The position numbers and the translations under genes were made by a program. Of a DNA stretch of 47,720 bases, positions 8,217 through 15,948 are shown piece after piece. Location of the stretch: the NCBI GenBank assembly GCA_050290245.1, contig JBNKHH010000022.1, positions 1 to 47,720 on the forward strand. Reading direction: 5' to 3'. This DNA is from JBNKHH01 sp050290245 (GTDB lineage Bacteria > Pseudomonadota > Alphaproteobacteria > Rhodobacterales > Rhodobacteraceae). Below the pieces are notes generated by a model, which made no database searches, was not told the origin of the DNA, and was given only the letters and a program-made list of their open reading frames with translations. How positions within the stretch are numbered: the stretch's first letter is position 1; the number at the start of each line of letters is the position of its first letter.

Positions 8217-10055
8217 TCAGCTCGCCTCGTCAACCACCTGAAGCCTTTCCAGGTCCTCTCCGGAGGCCTGCCGCTGCCACAGCGCCGCATAGCGGCCATC
8301 CCTGGCCAAAAGGCTCTCGTGTGTGCCTTCCTCGACGATAATGCCCTGTTCCAGAACAACGATCCGGTCGGCATGGGCAATCGTCGAGAGCCGGTGCGCG
8401 ATGGTCAGCACCGTGCGGCCCTCGCTCATCGCCTCCAGCTCCGACTGGATCTCGGCCTCGGTCTCGGTGTCCAAAGCACTGGTCGCCTCGTCCAGCAAAA
8501 GGATTGGCGGGTTCTTCAACAGGGTTCGTGCAATGCCGACACGTTGCTTCTCGCCGCCCGACAGCTTCAAGCCCCGCTCGCCCACGGCAGTTTCGTAACC
8601 CTCCGGCAGCGTTGAGATAAACTCGTGAATCTTCGCTGCCTTCGCTGCGCCGATCACCTCGTCTCGGGATGCTTCGGGTCGGCCATAGGCGATGTTGTAA
8701 TAGATGCTGTCGTTAAACAGGACTGTGTCCTGCGGCACCACGCCGACCGCCCGATGCAGACTTTCCTGCGTCACGTCGCGCACGTCCTGCCCGTCAATCT
8801 TCAAAGACCCGCTGCCAACGTCATAGAACCGGAACAACAGCCGTCCGATGGTCGACTTGCCCGAGCCTGAAGGCCCCACGATGGCGACGGTCTGGCCTGC
8901 GGGCACATCCAGGGAAATCCCTTTCAGAATTGGCCGCGCGGCATCATAGCCAAAGACCACATTGTCAAAGCTGACATTCCCGCCCGAGACCTTTAGCTCC
9001 GGAGCGCCGTGCTTGTCGCTCACCTCCGCCGGCTGCTCCAACAGGTCGAACATTTCACCCATGTCGACAAGGGCCTGGCGGATCTCGCGGTAGACCGTGC
9101 CAAGAAAGTTCAGCGGCATGGTGATCTGCATCATGTACGCGTTGACCATGACGAAATCGCCGACTGTCAGGTCACCGTTACTCACGCCCATGGCCGCCAT
9201 GACCATCACCGCGACAAGACCGCAGGTGATCAGGAAAGACTGCCCAAAGTTCAGGAAGGCCAGCGAGTAGGTCGTCTTGAGGGCAGCATTCACATAGCTC
9301 GCCATCGAACTGTCGTACCGCGCCGCCTCGCGCTTTTCCGCACCGAAATACTTGACCGTTTCAAAGTTCAGAAGACTGTCGATCGCCTTCTGATTGGCGT
9401 CGGTGTCCTGGTCGTTCATTTCCTTGCGAATTTTGACACGCCACTCAGTCACCTTGAACGTGAACCAGGTGTAGAGAGCGATCGTCACGAAAACGACCGC
9501 CAGATACCAGAGGTCGAAAACCACGGCCAAGACAACTGCGATCAACAGCAGTTCGACCACCAGCGGCCCAATCGAAAACAGGAGGAATCGCAGCAGGAAT
9601 TCTACGCCTTTCACCCCCCTTTCAATAATCCGGCTCAGACCACCGGTCTTGCGTGTGATGTGATAGCGCAACGACAGGGCGTGGATATGCGTAAAGGTTT
9701 CAAGGGCCAGCATCCGCAAAGCCCTCTGGCCCACAGCGGCGAAAATCACATCCCTAAGCTGTTGAAAACCCACCGACATCAGCCGCACCATGCCGTAGGT
9801 GATCGTCAACCCCACAGCGCCGATGCCAAGCGCCCAGGCCGGATCGGGCGCATCTCCCGCCAGCATATCCACCGCCGCCTTGTAGAAAAACGGCGTCATG
9901 ACAGCGACGACCTTCGACAGCAGGAGAACGACCATGGCCAGCACGACACGCCGCTTGACCCAGTGATTTTCAGCCGGCCAAAGGTACGGAGCGACCTTGC
10001 GGATAATGTTCAGACCGCTCTTGCGACCCGCATTTCGAGATTGGGGAGTGCTCAT
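8217..10055 (-). CDS. Atm1-type ABC exporter (fused membrane and ATPase domains)
   Basis: Half-transporter of the Atm1/HMT class; relatives export glutathione-type thiol compounds for cytosolic Fe-S or heavy-metal homeostasis. Six transmembrane helices occupy about residues 35-320. The family signature NQKAIDSLLNFETVKYFG (221-238) separates this group from MsbA-type exporters. The ATPase domain has Walker A GPSGSGKST (394-402), signature LSGGEKQR (498-505) and Walker B ILLLDEATSALD (518-529). Length 612 aa is normal, and it presumably works as a homodimer in the inner membrane. It converges on the RND permease with only 13 nt between stops. No clear ribosome site precedes the ATG at 10055. 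Confidence 0.93.
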   Translation of the reverse strand: MSTPQSRNAGRKSGLNIIRKVAPYLWPAENHWVKRRVVLAMVVLLLSKVVAVMTPFFYKAAVDMLAGDAPDPAWALGIGAVGLTITYGMVRLMSVGFQQLRDVIFAAVGQRALRMLALETFTHIHALSLRYHITRKTGGLSRIIERGVKGVEFLLRFLLFSIGPLVVELLLIAVVLAVVFDLWYLAVVFVTIALYTWFTFKVTEWRVKIRKEMNDQDTDANQKAIDSLLNFETVKYFGAEKREAARYDSSMASYVNAALKTTYSLAFLNFGQSFLITCGLVAVMVMAAMGVSNGDLTVGDFVMVNAYMMQITMPLNFLGTVYREIRQALVDMGEMFDLLEQPAEVSDKHGAPELKVSGGNVSFDNVVFGYDAARPILKGISLDVPAGQTVAIVGPSGSGKSTIGRLLFRFYDVGSGSLKIDGQDVRDVTQESLHRAVGVVPQDTVLFNDSIYYNIAYGRPEASRDEVIGAAKAAKIHEFISTLPEGYETAVGERGLKLSGGEKQRVGIARTLLKNPPILLLDEATSALDTETEAEIQSELEAMSEGRTVLTIAHRLSTIAHADRIVVLEQGIIVEEGTHESLLARDGRYAALWQRQASGEDLERLQVVDEAS

Positions 10056-10140
10056 CAGCTGTTATCTAGGCTTTCATTCGCCGGAAGACCAGCCAGAGAG
10101 TCTCGCCCTGCAGAAATCGTCACGATGTCCGGCGCTTACC

Positions 10141-11694
10141 TCAGTCCGGAACAGTGAAGATCTGCCCCGGATAGATCAGGTCGGGGTCGCGAATACGGTC
10201 GTTGTTGGCCTCGAACACCCGAACATAGAGCGTCCCTTCGCCGTATTTTGCCCGCGCGATCCCCCATAGCGTATTGCCCGGTTGCACCGTGATCAGCGAC
10301 ACCGGCGCCAACTCGGTCTGCGCCGCCGTATCAAGCGCCTTGATCGCCTCGACCGGTTCCCGCCGGAACGGAGTTTCGGCACGCGAAATGACCTCACCGG
10401 CATCGTTCAGCTCATCGACGCGCAGCGTGTAGGTGCCGGTATCAATGTCCGGAAGCCCCGTGCGCCACTGGCCGCCTTCATTAATTTCCGTATCCAACAG
10501 AAGCTGGTTGTCGAGATAGACGCGCACGACACTCGTCCCCACGGCCCGCCCCGACAAGGCGACCTCTCCGGCTTCGTCATAGCTGATGGAATCGATCGAG
10601 ACATTTGCCATGGCTTCGGGCTGGTCACCCGAGTTCTGCAAAACGCGAACGCCCTCTTCGTCGGCCAGCAGCACGGTGGGAGCCTGCAGCGCAATGGTAT
10701 CCGATGTGGTTTCGGTCGTGACGGGGCTCCCTTTTCCGGCTGTATCGCCCGCCGACAAGTCTGCCTTGGCGATTGTTCCTTCCGCAGGTTCAGCCGGTGG
10801 CTCGCTGGCGACCTCTGGTTCTTCCGCTGCGTGTGTGGATGCGTCTGAGATCACGTCATCCGCCTGCCCGCTCACCGCCGGTTCGGTCCCAGCATTCGCG
10901 ATTGTGTCGGCCTCACGCTCTACTGGGGTCACTTCAGGCGCAGGTTCGCTGCTCGTGCTCTCCTGTTCTGCCGCTGCTTCTTTCTCACCAGGCGTCGTCT
11001 CGGGCGTAGACGTCGATGCCTCCGCGATTTGCAAAGCAGGCACAGGTGCGAGGATCACCGAAGCAGGCGCCTCCAGGACGGTCCCGTCCAACCAGGTCTC
11101 CGTCAGCGTCAGGACTCTTGGCAGATCCGAGGCTCCGAGGTCGGCAAAGATGACAAAGCCACCCGTTCCGTCCGCCGAAGTCTTGGCGACCTCTTCCCCA
11201 TTCATGAACAATGCAACGGTCGCTCCGGGCACAGCCCTACCGGCAATGACGGTCGATCCACCGGGCTCGACCCGTACGATGTCGAATTCGGCCAGGCTCT
11301 TCAACGGTTCAGATTCGGCGCCGTCTCCCTGGTCCGCGGCAACGTCATCAGCAGCGTCAGACGTGGGTTCGGAGGATGTCTTGGCATCTCCGCTACCCGC
11401 TACGGCTTCCGCGTCAGCTTTGGCCCCGCCTTCGATAGGCGTTTGCGCAGGTTCGGCGATTTCTTCCGCGGCGGTCACCTGTGCATCTTCCCGAACCTGC
11501 TCAGAACCAGTGGCGGCCTCGGGGGTCGCCCCCCCAATATCGGTTTGCGGGACCTGTTCGCCAGGAAGGCGCAGCATCCAGATTACTGCAGCAATCAATG
11601 CTGCGATGGCAAAAGCAATCACGCCTTTCCAGATCGGCTTCACGCGTATCTTCTCCCCAGGTTGGGCCCGTTGAGCCCGCAGTTGTCGCGCCAT
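10141..11694 (-). CDS. Membrane-anchored LysM protein with Ala/Glu-rich spacer and Ig-like modules
   Basis: A single transmembrane helix at about 24-41 (GVIAFAIAALIAAVIWML) follows a basic N-terminus, indicating a periplasmic C-terminal bulk. Next is an Ala/Glu/Thr/Ser-rich low-complexity stretch. Two Ig-like repeats follow (VRVEPGGSTVIAGRAVPGATV and a later copy around SGRAVGTSVVRVYLDNQ). A C-terminal LysM (VQPGNTLWGIARAKYG...PDLIYPGQIFTVPD) should bind peptidoglycan. The product probably tethers the membrane to the wall; its exact role is unknown. The ATG at 11694 is chosen because the in-frame extension to a TTG at 11742 has no ribosome site and would leave only 27 nt to the divergent gene. 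The start is uncertain. Confidence 0.82.
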   Translation of the reverse strand: MARQLRAQRAQPGEKIRVKPIWKGVIAFAIAALIAAVIWMLRLPGEQVPQTDIGGATPEAATGSEQVREDAQVTAAEEIAEPAQTPIEGGAKADAEAVAGSGDAKTSSEPTSDAADDVAADQGDGAESEPLKSLAEFDIVRVEPGGSTVIAGRAVPGATVALFMNGEEVAKTSADGTGGFVIFADLGASDLPRVLTLTETWLDGTVLEAPASVILAPVPALQIAEASTSTPETTPGEKEAAAEQESTSSEPAPEVTPVEREADTIANAGTEPAVSGQADDVISDASTHAAEEPEVASEPPAEPAEGTIAKADLSAGDTAGKGSPVTTETTSDTIALQAPTVLLADEEGVRVLQNSGDQPEAMANVSIDSISYDEAGEVALSGRAVGTSVVRVYLDNQLLLDTEINEGGQWRTGLPDIDTGTYTLRVDELNDAGEVISRAETPFRREPVEAIKALDTAAQTELAPVSLITVQPGNTLWGIARAKYGEGTLYVRVFEANNDRIRDPDLIYPGQIFTVPD

Positions 11695-11769
11695 CCAAAC
11701 GCGCGCTTGAGAGACACTATCAACACCGGTATCAGGGGTCAAAACGCTTTACGAAAAGGCAGTTATACC

Positions 11770-12327
11770 ATGACCCAACCCGCCCTCTCGCTTTGCGTCT
11801 ACTGTGGTTCGCGCCCTGGCGCCAGACCATCCTATATCCAGGCGGCAGGCGAGTTGGGAAAAGCCATCGGGCGCGAGGGCTGGCGGCTGGTCTACGGGGC
11901 CGGTGACGTCGGGTTGATGGGCGCAGTCGCAAACGCCGCCATCTCAAGCGGCGGCAGTGCCCTGGGCGTCATTCCGACCCACCTGATGCAGCGCGAAGCG
12001 CCAAGCGGCGGCAACGCACCTCCGGTCATCACCGAGACGATGCATGAGCGCAAGAAGGTGATGTTGATGAATGCCGACGCCGTCGCTGTCCTGCCGGGCG
12101 GCGCTGGATCGCTGGACGAATTTTTCGAAGTTCTGACCTGGGCGCAGCTCGGCCTTCATGACAAACCAATTTTTCTTTTGGATACTGAGGGCTACTGGCA
12201 GCCGCTGACTGGATTGATTGATCACATCATAGCCGAAGGCTTTGCCGACCCAAGCCTAAAGGACCTGATTCAGACAGTCCCGACGGTTGACGCCTTGATC
12301 CTGGCCCTGCGCAAAGCGCGATCCTGA
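11770..12327 (+). CDS. LOG-family cytokinin riboside 5'-monophosphate phosphoribohydrolase
   Basis: 185-aa Rossmann-fold protein of the TIGR00730/LOG group, which removes ribose 5-phosphate from nucleoside monophosphates. Visible hallmarks are GAGDVGLMG (43-51), the MHERK motif near residue 91 and PGGAGSLDE (109-117). The last corresponds to the family PGGxGTxxE catalytic and nucleotide-binding motif with Ser in place of Thr. Family chemistry is known for plant LOG and bacterial relatives; the physiological substrate here is not deducible. The 3' end overlaps the convergent rarD gene by 58 nt, so the pair has no room for a normal terminator. Confidence 0.9.
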   Translation: MTQPALSLCVYCGSRPGARPSYIQAAGELGKAIGREGWRLVYGAGDVGLMGAVANAAISSGGSALGVIPTHLMQREAPSGGNAPPVITETMHERKKVMLMNADAVAVLPGGAGSLDEFFEVLTWAQLGLHDKPIFLLDTEGYWQPLTGLIDHIIAEGFADPSLKDLIQTVPTVDALILALRKARS

Positions 12328-13187
12328 GCAACCGCGACCCCGCTATAGATCGCCAGGGCAAGCCAGATCATGATGAAAGTATACAGGTGCCAACGGGTCA
12401 TGGCTTCTCCGAAGACAAGAGCGGCGACGGCAAATTGCATTGTTGGATTGATGTACTGAAGCAGACCGACTGACGAAAGACGTATCCTCTGCGCGGCAAA
12501 AGAGAACAATATCAACGGCGTTGCCGTCAACGGTCCGCTTAGGATGAGCAGCCCGATAGTTCCTGTCGAGGGCCAGATAGCTGTCCCCCGATAGAAAAAC
12601 CATGCAAGGACCAACGGCAGGACAACCATCACTTCGGCCGTCACCGACACAACCGGGCCCATGGTGACCTTTTTCTTCACCACACCGTAAGCGCCGAAGG
12701 AAAGTGCCAGGACGATTGATATCCATGGCGGCGTTCCCAACCCCAGCGTCATTGTCAAAACGGCAATGACTGCCAACGCGACCGCCAGCCATTGCAGGGG
12801 CGTCATTCGTTCACGAAAGATCACATAGCCGAGGAACACGGAGACCAGCGGGAAAATGTAATAGCCGAGACTGGATTCCGTCAGCCTCCCGGCCTGGATC
12901 GAATAGATAAAGACGAACCAATTCACCGATATGAAAAGTGCGGCGACGATAACCCATCCCACCTGTTCGCGAATCGTCATCGCTTTGCGCAGGACGTGAA
13001 ATCGGCCTTGCAGCCTCAGCACCAGGGCAAAAAATACGAAAGACCAAAGTATCCGGTGAGCCAGGATGTCCTGTGTCGGAACATGGTCCAAAAGCCGGTA
13101 AAATATCGGGGCGAGCCCCCAAATCATGCAGGCGCCGATCATTGCCAACACGCCAAGGCGCGTTTCTCTGCCAGACTGCTGGGTCAA
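12270..13187 (-). CDS. rarD: RarD-type EamA permease
   Basis: 305-aa drug/metabolite-transporter-superfamily protein with about ten transmembrane helices and two EamA halves. The N-terminal GVLAMIGACMIWGLAPIFYR and HRILWSFVFF match the RarD subfamily (chloramphenicol-sensitive protein). Its substrate is not established in the family. The start is a TTG at 13187, supported by GGAGG five nucleotides upstream; the next ATG (13142) would remove half of the first helix. It follows the host-attachment-family gene after 59 nt on the same strand and may be co-transcribed. The C-terminus runs into the convergent LOG gene. Confidence 0.9.
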   Translation of the reverse strand: MTQQSGRETRLGVLAMIGACMIWGLAPIFYRLLDHVPTQDILAHRILWSFVFFALVLRLQGRFHVLRKAMTIREQVGWVIVAALFISVNWFVFIYSIQAGRLTESSLGYYIFPLVSVFLGYVIFRERMTPLQWLAVALAVIAVLTMTLGLGTPPWISIVLALSFGAYGVVKKKVTMGPVVSVTAEVMVVLPLVLAWFFYRGTAIWPSTGTIGLLILSGPLTATPLILFSFAAQRIRLSSVGLLQYINPTMQFAVAALVFGEAMTRWHLYTFIMIWLALAIYSGVAVAQDRALRRARIKASTVGTV

Positions 13188-13246
13188 AGTGCCTCCGGTA
13201 CCAGCGGGCTCCGCGTGTGGGATCCCCGAGTGCCGTCCTGAGGTCG

Positions 13247-13705
13247 TCAGCCCCTGCCGTCAAGCTCTGCTTTGACGATGCCTTCAATTTCGGGGACCGG
13301 GTGGTTGGTCAGCGTCTTGTCGATCTCGTGGACCAGCCGCTTGGCGACTTCAGAGTGCAGCTTTCTTCTAAGTTCACCAAGGGTCTTTGCCGGTGCCACG
13401 ATGACAAGTTCTTCAAAGTCACCACGATGCGCACAGCGATACAACAAATCAGCCATGTCGTCGGCAAATCGCTCTTTGTCCAATTGGTGCCAATCCGTCG
13501 ATTGGAGCGCCGAGCGTTGTCCTGGCCCCGAGTCCATTGCCCGTCCCGGACGGTCAGCCCCCTGCAGATGGCTCGGAGCGCTTTCGTGTTCTTCCTGGCG
13601 CACCAGTTCAAGGAATGGATCCTGCGAATCCGTTCGGTTTACCAGGAAAAGCGCCTTCTCACCGTCCGCGACCATGACCCAGGCACCTTGATTCAGTCCC
13701 GTCAT
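13247..13705 (-). CDS. Host-attachment-family protein (PF10116-like)
   Basis: 152-aa soluble protein resembling the family annotated as required for attachment to host cells. Its N-terminus MTGLNQGAWVMVADGEKALFLVN and C-terminal half (ELVIVAPAKTLGELRRKLH..V..RLVHEIDKTLTNHPVPEIEGIV) are characteristic. The middle holds a variable linker (residues 40-70). The family name comes from an Agrobacterium mutant phenotype; the biochemistry is obscure, and the fold looks related to release-factor-like or RNA-processing domains. The ATG at 13705 has a G-rich ribosome site (AAGGGGGG) about 6 nt upstream; the open frame reaches 13792 without support. Possible first gene of a unit with rarD. Confidence 0.8.
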   Translation of the reverse strand: MTGLNQGAWVMVADGEKALFLVNRTDSQDPFLELVRQEEHESAPSHLQGADRPGRAMDSGPGQRSALQSTDWHQLDKERFADDMADLLYRCAHRGDFEELVIVAPAKTLGELRRKLHSEVAKRLVHEIDKTLTNHPVPEIEGIVKAELDGRG

Positions 13706-13777
13706 CTGCACCCCCCTTTGCATTTGATCTGCGCGTCCTCCTGTGCGCGGGAACCACTTTAAGACATCTGGGGACTG

Positions 13778-13792
13778 ATGGATTTGATCCAT
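13778..13792. promoter_or_regulatory. 15-bp inverted repeat upstream of the host-attachment gene
   Basis: Perfect inverted repeat ATGGAT-TTG-ATCCAT, centred about 80 nt upstream of the gene that starts at 13705 and just beyond the sodB terminator. Its size suits a dimeric regulator. No regulator family can be assigned from the motif alone. Confidence 0.3.
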
Positions 13793-13842
13793 GGCAAACC
13801 GCTGACATCGGGCCGACCGTCGTCAAGCACTCCACTCAAACG

Positions 13843-13868
13843 CAAAAAGGCCGCTCGAAAGCGGCCTT
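13843..13868 (-). terminator. Rho-independent terminator of sodB
   Basis: Read leftwards, an 8-bp GC-rich stem AAGGCCGC / GCGGCCTT with loop TTTCGA is followed by a U-rich stretch (TTTTTGCG). It begins 24 nt after the sodB stop codon, the expected position. Confidence 0.88.
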
Positions 13869-13891
13869 CTCGGATGCAATTCAACAACCTT

Positions 13892-14491
13892 TTACATGCG
13901 GCTGGCGACGTTTTCCCAGTTCACCAGGTTGTTCAGGAAGTTATCCAGGTAGGCCGGACGCTTGTTGCGGAAGTCAATGTAATAGGAATGCTCCCAGACG
14001 TCGCAGCCCAACAGCGCGGTCTGGCCAAAGCACAGCGGGTTCACACCGTTCTCTGTCTTGGTCACCGCCAACGATCCATCGGCGTTCTTGACCAGCCAGG
14101 CCCATCCCGAGCCGAACTGGCCGGCACCCGCAGCAGCGAACTGCGATTTGAACTCGTCGACCGAACCAAAGCTTTCGTTCAGGGCGCTTTCCAGCTCCGA
14201 CGGCATGGCGCTGTTGCCAGGTCCCATCATCTCCCAGAACTGGTTGTGGTTCCAAAGCTGGCTGATGTTGTTGAAGATACCGTTCTGGGCGACCGCGCCT
14301 TTGTCATAGGTGCCAACGATGATCTCTTCGAGAGACTTTCCGTCCCATTCGGTGCCCGCGATCAGCTTGTTGCCGTTATCGACATAGGCCTTGTGATGCA
14401 GGTCGTGGTGATATTCGAGCGTTTCGGCGCTCATGCCATTGTCGGCCAGCGCGTCATGCGCATAGGGAAGGTCGGGAAGTTCGAAAGCCAT
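13892..14491 (-). CDS. sodB: Iron superoxide dismutase
   Basis: Converts superoxide to hydrogen peroxide and oxygen in the cytoplasm. The 199-aa protein has all four metal ligands in family context: His28 (EYHHDLHH), His82 (LWNHNQFW), Asp164 and His168 (DVWEHSYY). Gln78, just before WNH, occupies the position where iron enzymes carry their active-site glutamine, favouring Fe over Mn. An AGAGG ribosome site precedes the ATG at 14491. A clear terminator follows, so this looks like a single-gene transcript. No recognisable Fur or Irr box was identified by eye upstream. Confidence 0.96.
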   Translation of the reverse strand: MAFELPDLPYAHDALADNGMSAETLEYHHDLHHKAYVDNGNKLIAGTEWDGKSLEEIIVGTYDKGAVAQNGIFNNISQLWNHNQFWEMMGPGNSAMPSELESALNESFGSVDEFKSQFAAAGAGQFGSGWAWLVKNADGSLAVTKTENGVNPLCFGQTALLGCDVWEHSYYIDFRNKRPAYLDNFLNNLVNWENVASRM

Positions 14492-14639
14492 GTGAGCCTC
14501 TCTTGTGTTCGCACGTGACGGTTATGGGTCTTAACTGAGCGTGGTTTGCCTCGGGGTCAAGCCCGTTCCACCCCTTTCCGCTCCCCATTTCCCAATCGGA
14601 ACAGCGTCCGGCAGCGCACTGGCACCGGATAAGACAAGG

Positions 14640-15296
14640 CTATCCGGCCCCACCGCCGGCGTTGTCCGGTTTGCGCAGATGCGGGAAGTCTCCGGTCTCG
14701 ATGTAGGCCTCTTCGTCTTTCGTCGACACCCGGCCCAAGACGGAATTACGATGCGGGTGGCGTCCGAACCGGGCGATAACCTCCCGCACCCGCCGGGACT
14801 GCGCCCGGAACCCGTCCGCCAAGTCCAGCAACGGCTCACGCAGTTTGGCCGCCACGCGTTCGGTCAGTTCCAGGGCCAGGTCCATGCGTTCAAGATGATC
14901 CGGCCCCTCACAATGGTTGATCGCAACGATATAAAACGCCTGCTCCCATGGAGCGAGGTCATCAAAGTGACCGTTCTCGACTCCCTCCAGCGCCAGCCGA
15001 CACGCCTTGATGTCTTGAGCGAAGGCTCCAGGCGTATCTCGCCAGAGAGAACGCGGGAATTGGTCAAGCGCGATCAGTAGCGCCAGTCGTCCCCTTGGCG
15101 TGCCCGCCCAGCTATCCAGTTCGCCACGCGCCGCCGCCCGGGTCAGACCTGCGAAGTCTTTGCAGATGACAGCGTCCATGCCCCCCTGCATCCGCTCATC
15201 CCAGAATTCACCATGGGCCTGGCGGTCCTTTTCATGGCCTGAATCCGGAAACCACAGTTCCAAAACCTGAGCCGGTGAATATTCGCCTTGCGCCAT
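14640..15296 (-). CDS. DUF924 family protein
   Basis: 218-aa cytoplasmic, all-helical protein with the DUF924 landmarks: VLELWFPDSG at the N-terminus, RLALLIALDQFPRSLWRDTPGAF in the middle, then WEQAFYIVAINHCED-like and RRVREVIARFGRHPHRNSVLGR near the end. The fold is TPR-like and the biochemical function is unknown. It lies between sodB and soxG, on the same strand as both. The gap to sodB is 148 nt and that to soxG 82 nt, so it is probably transcribed independently. A 7-bp inverted repeat (CCGGATA at 14625-14631, TATCCGG at 14641-14647) straddles its stop codon but lacks a T-run. Confidence 0.88.
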   Translation of the reverse strand: MAQGEYSPAQVLELWFPDSGHEKDRQAHGEFWDERMQGGMDAVICKDFAGLTRAAARGELDSWAGTPRGRLALLIALDQFPRSLWRDTPGAFAQDIKACRLALEGVENGHFDDLAPWEQAFYIVAINHCEGPDHLERMDLALELTERVAAKLREPLLDLADGFRAQSRRVREVIARFGRHPHRNSVLGRVSTKDEEAYIETGDFPHLRKPDNAGGGAG

Positions 15297-15378
15297 GTCT
15301 CATACATCCCGTTGCCCGGACAGTTTAGGACAGGTCAATCAACGCACAACGGGAAATTCTCACTCCCGATCCACTGTC

Positions 15379-15948
15379 TCAGAAATATCCGACCTCACTG
15401 CCTTCTTCTGCGGACTGCTTCAGTAACCCGAAAACATAGTCGGCGACCGAGCGGAAACAAATGACATGGGCCTCGTCCTCGGCACTGAGCCAAAAGGCAG
15501 CGGGCACCTGCGCCAGGCGAGAGCGTCGCACTTCGCCAAGGCCCAGGGTCGCGGATCTCAGATCGGCCGGCGACAGCTTGGCAAGGGTTTCCCGAAGTAC
15601 TGCCGTTTCGCCGGACAAGAGCATCAGGGCCCGCGCGTCCGAGACATCAACGACAAGGCTGTGGTGCCCGGCCAGAGCCTTCGTGATGTCATTGACGGTC
15701 TTGCCAGCCTCGATGTAAGGGCACAAGACCAGCAATTCGTCCGGGGACATCCAAAGCACTGTTAGACTATCCGTTTCGGATATCCGGCGAGCCTCGGGCG
15801 TCTGCACACCCGCACCGTCGAGAGCTGTCCTGACAGCGTCATCATTCAGATTGGCGCGGATGGTAATCATCCCAGCCAAACCAGCATCCCGGACCGTGCA
15901 GGTCCCGACGAATTCGGCGCCGTTCAACGCTGTTACCGCATCAGACAT
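15379..15948 (-). CDS. soxG: Sarcosine oxidase, gamma subunit
   Basis: Smallest-role subunit of the heterotetrameric sarcosine oxidase, 189 aa. The sequence shows the SoxG pattern: an early GMITIRANL-type strand, DSLTVLWMSPDELLVLCP, then SLVVDVSDARALMLLSGETAVLRETLAKLSPADL and FRSVADYVFGLLKQ at the end. The ATG at 15948 overlaps the end of soxA by 8 nt, so translation is coupled. The open frame upstream of this ATG is inside soxA and is not used. It is the last gene of soxB-soxD-soxA-soxG. Confidence 0.92.
   Translation of the reverse strand: MSDAVTALNGAEFVGTCTVRDAGLAGMITIRANLNDDAVRTALDGAGVQTPEARRISETDSLTVLWMSPDELLVLCPYIEAGKTVNDITKALAGHHSLVVDVSDARALMLLSGETAVLRETLAKLSPADLRSATLGLGEVRRSRLAQVPAAFWLSAEDEAHVICFRSVADYVFGLLKQSAEEGSEVGYF

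Noticed and set aside
9009..10157. 382-codon plus-strand open frame
   Set aside because: Opposite the Atm1-type exporter; no motifs and His/Gln/Arg-rich composition.
10586..11674. 362-codon Ser/Ala-rich plus-strand open frame
   Set aside because: Produced by reading the Ala/Glu-rich LysM gene backwards; low complexity only.
12213..12229. FNR-like TTGAT...ATCAT inside the LOG-family gene
   Set aside because: Half-site spacing is seven instead of four and it lies mid-gene.
14506..14570. Sigma-70 promoter for sodB around TTGACC on the minus strand
   Set aside because: A TTGACC is present but no acceptable -10 lies 16-18 bp downstream.
14625..14647. CCGGATA/TATCCGG hairpin as terminator of the DUF924 gene
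   Set aside because: Straddles the stop codon and has no following T-run on the coding strand, so termination cannot be supported.
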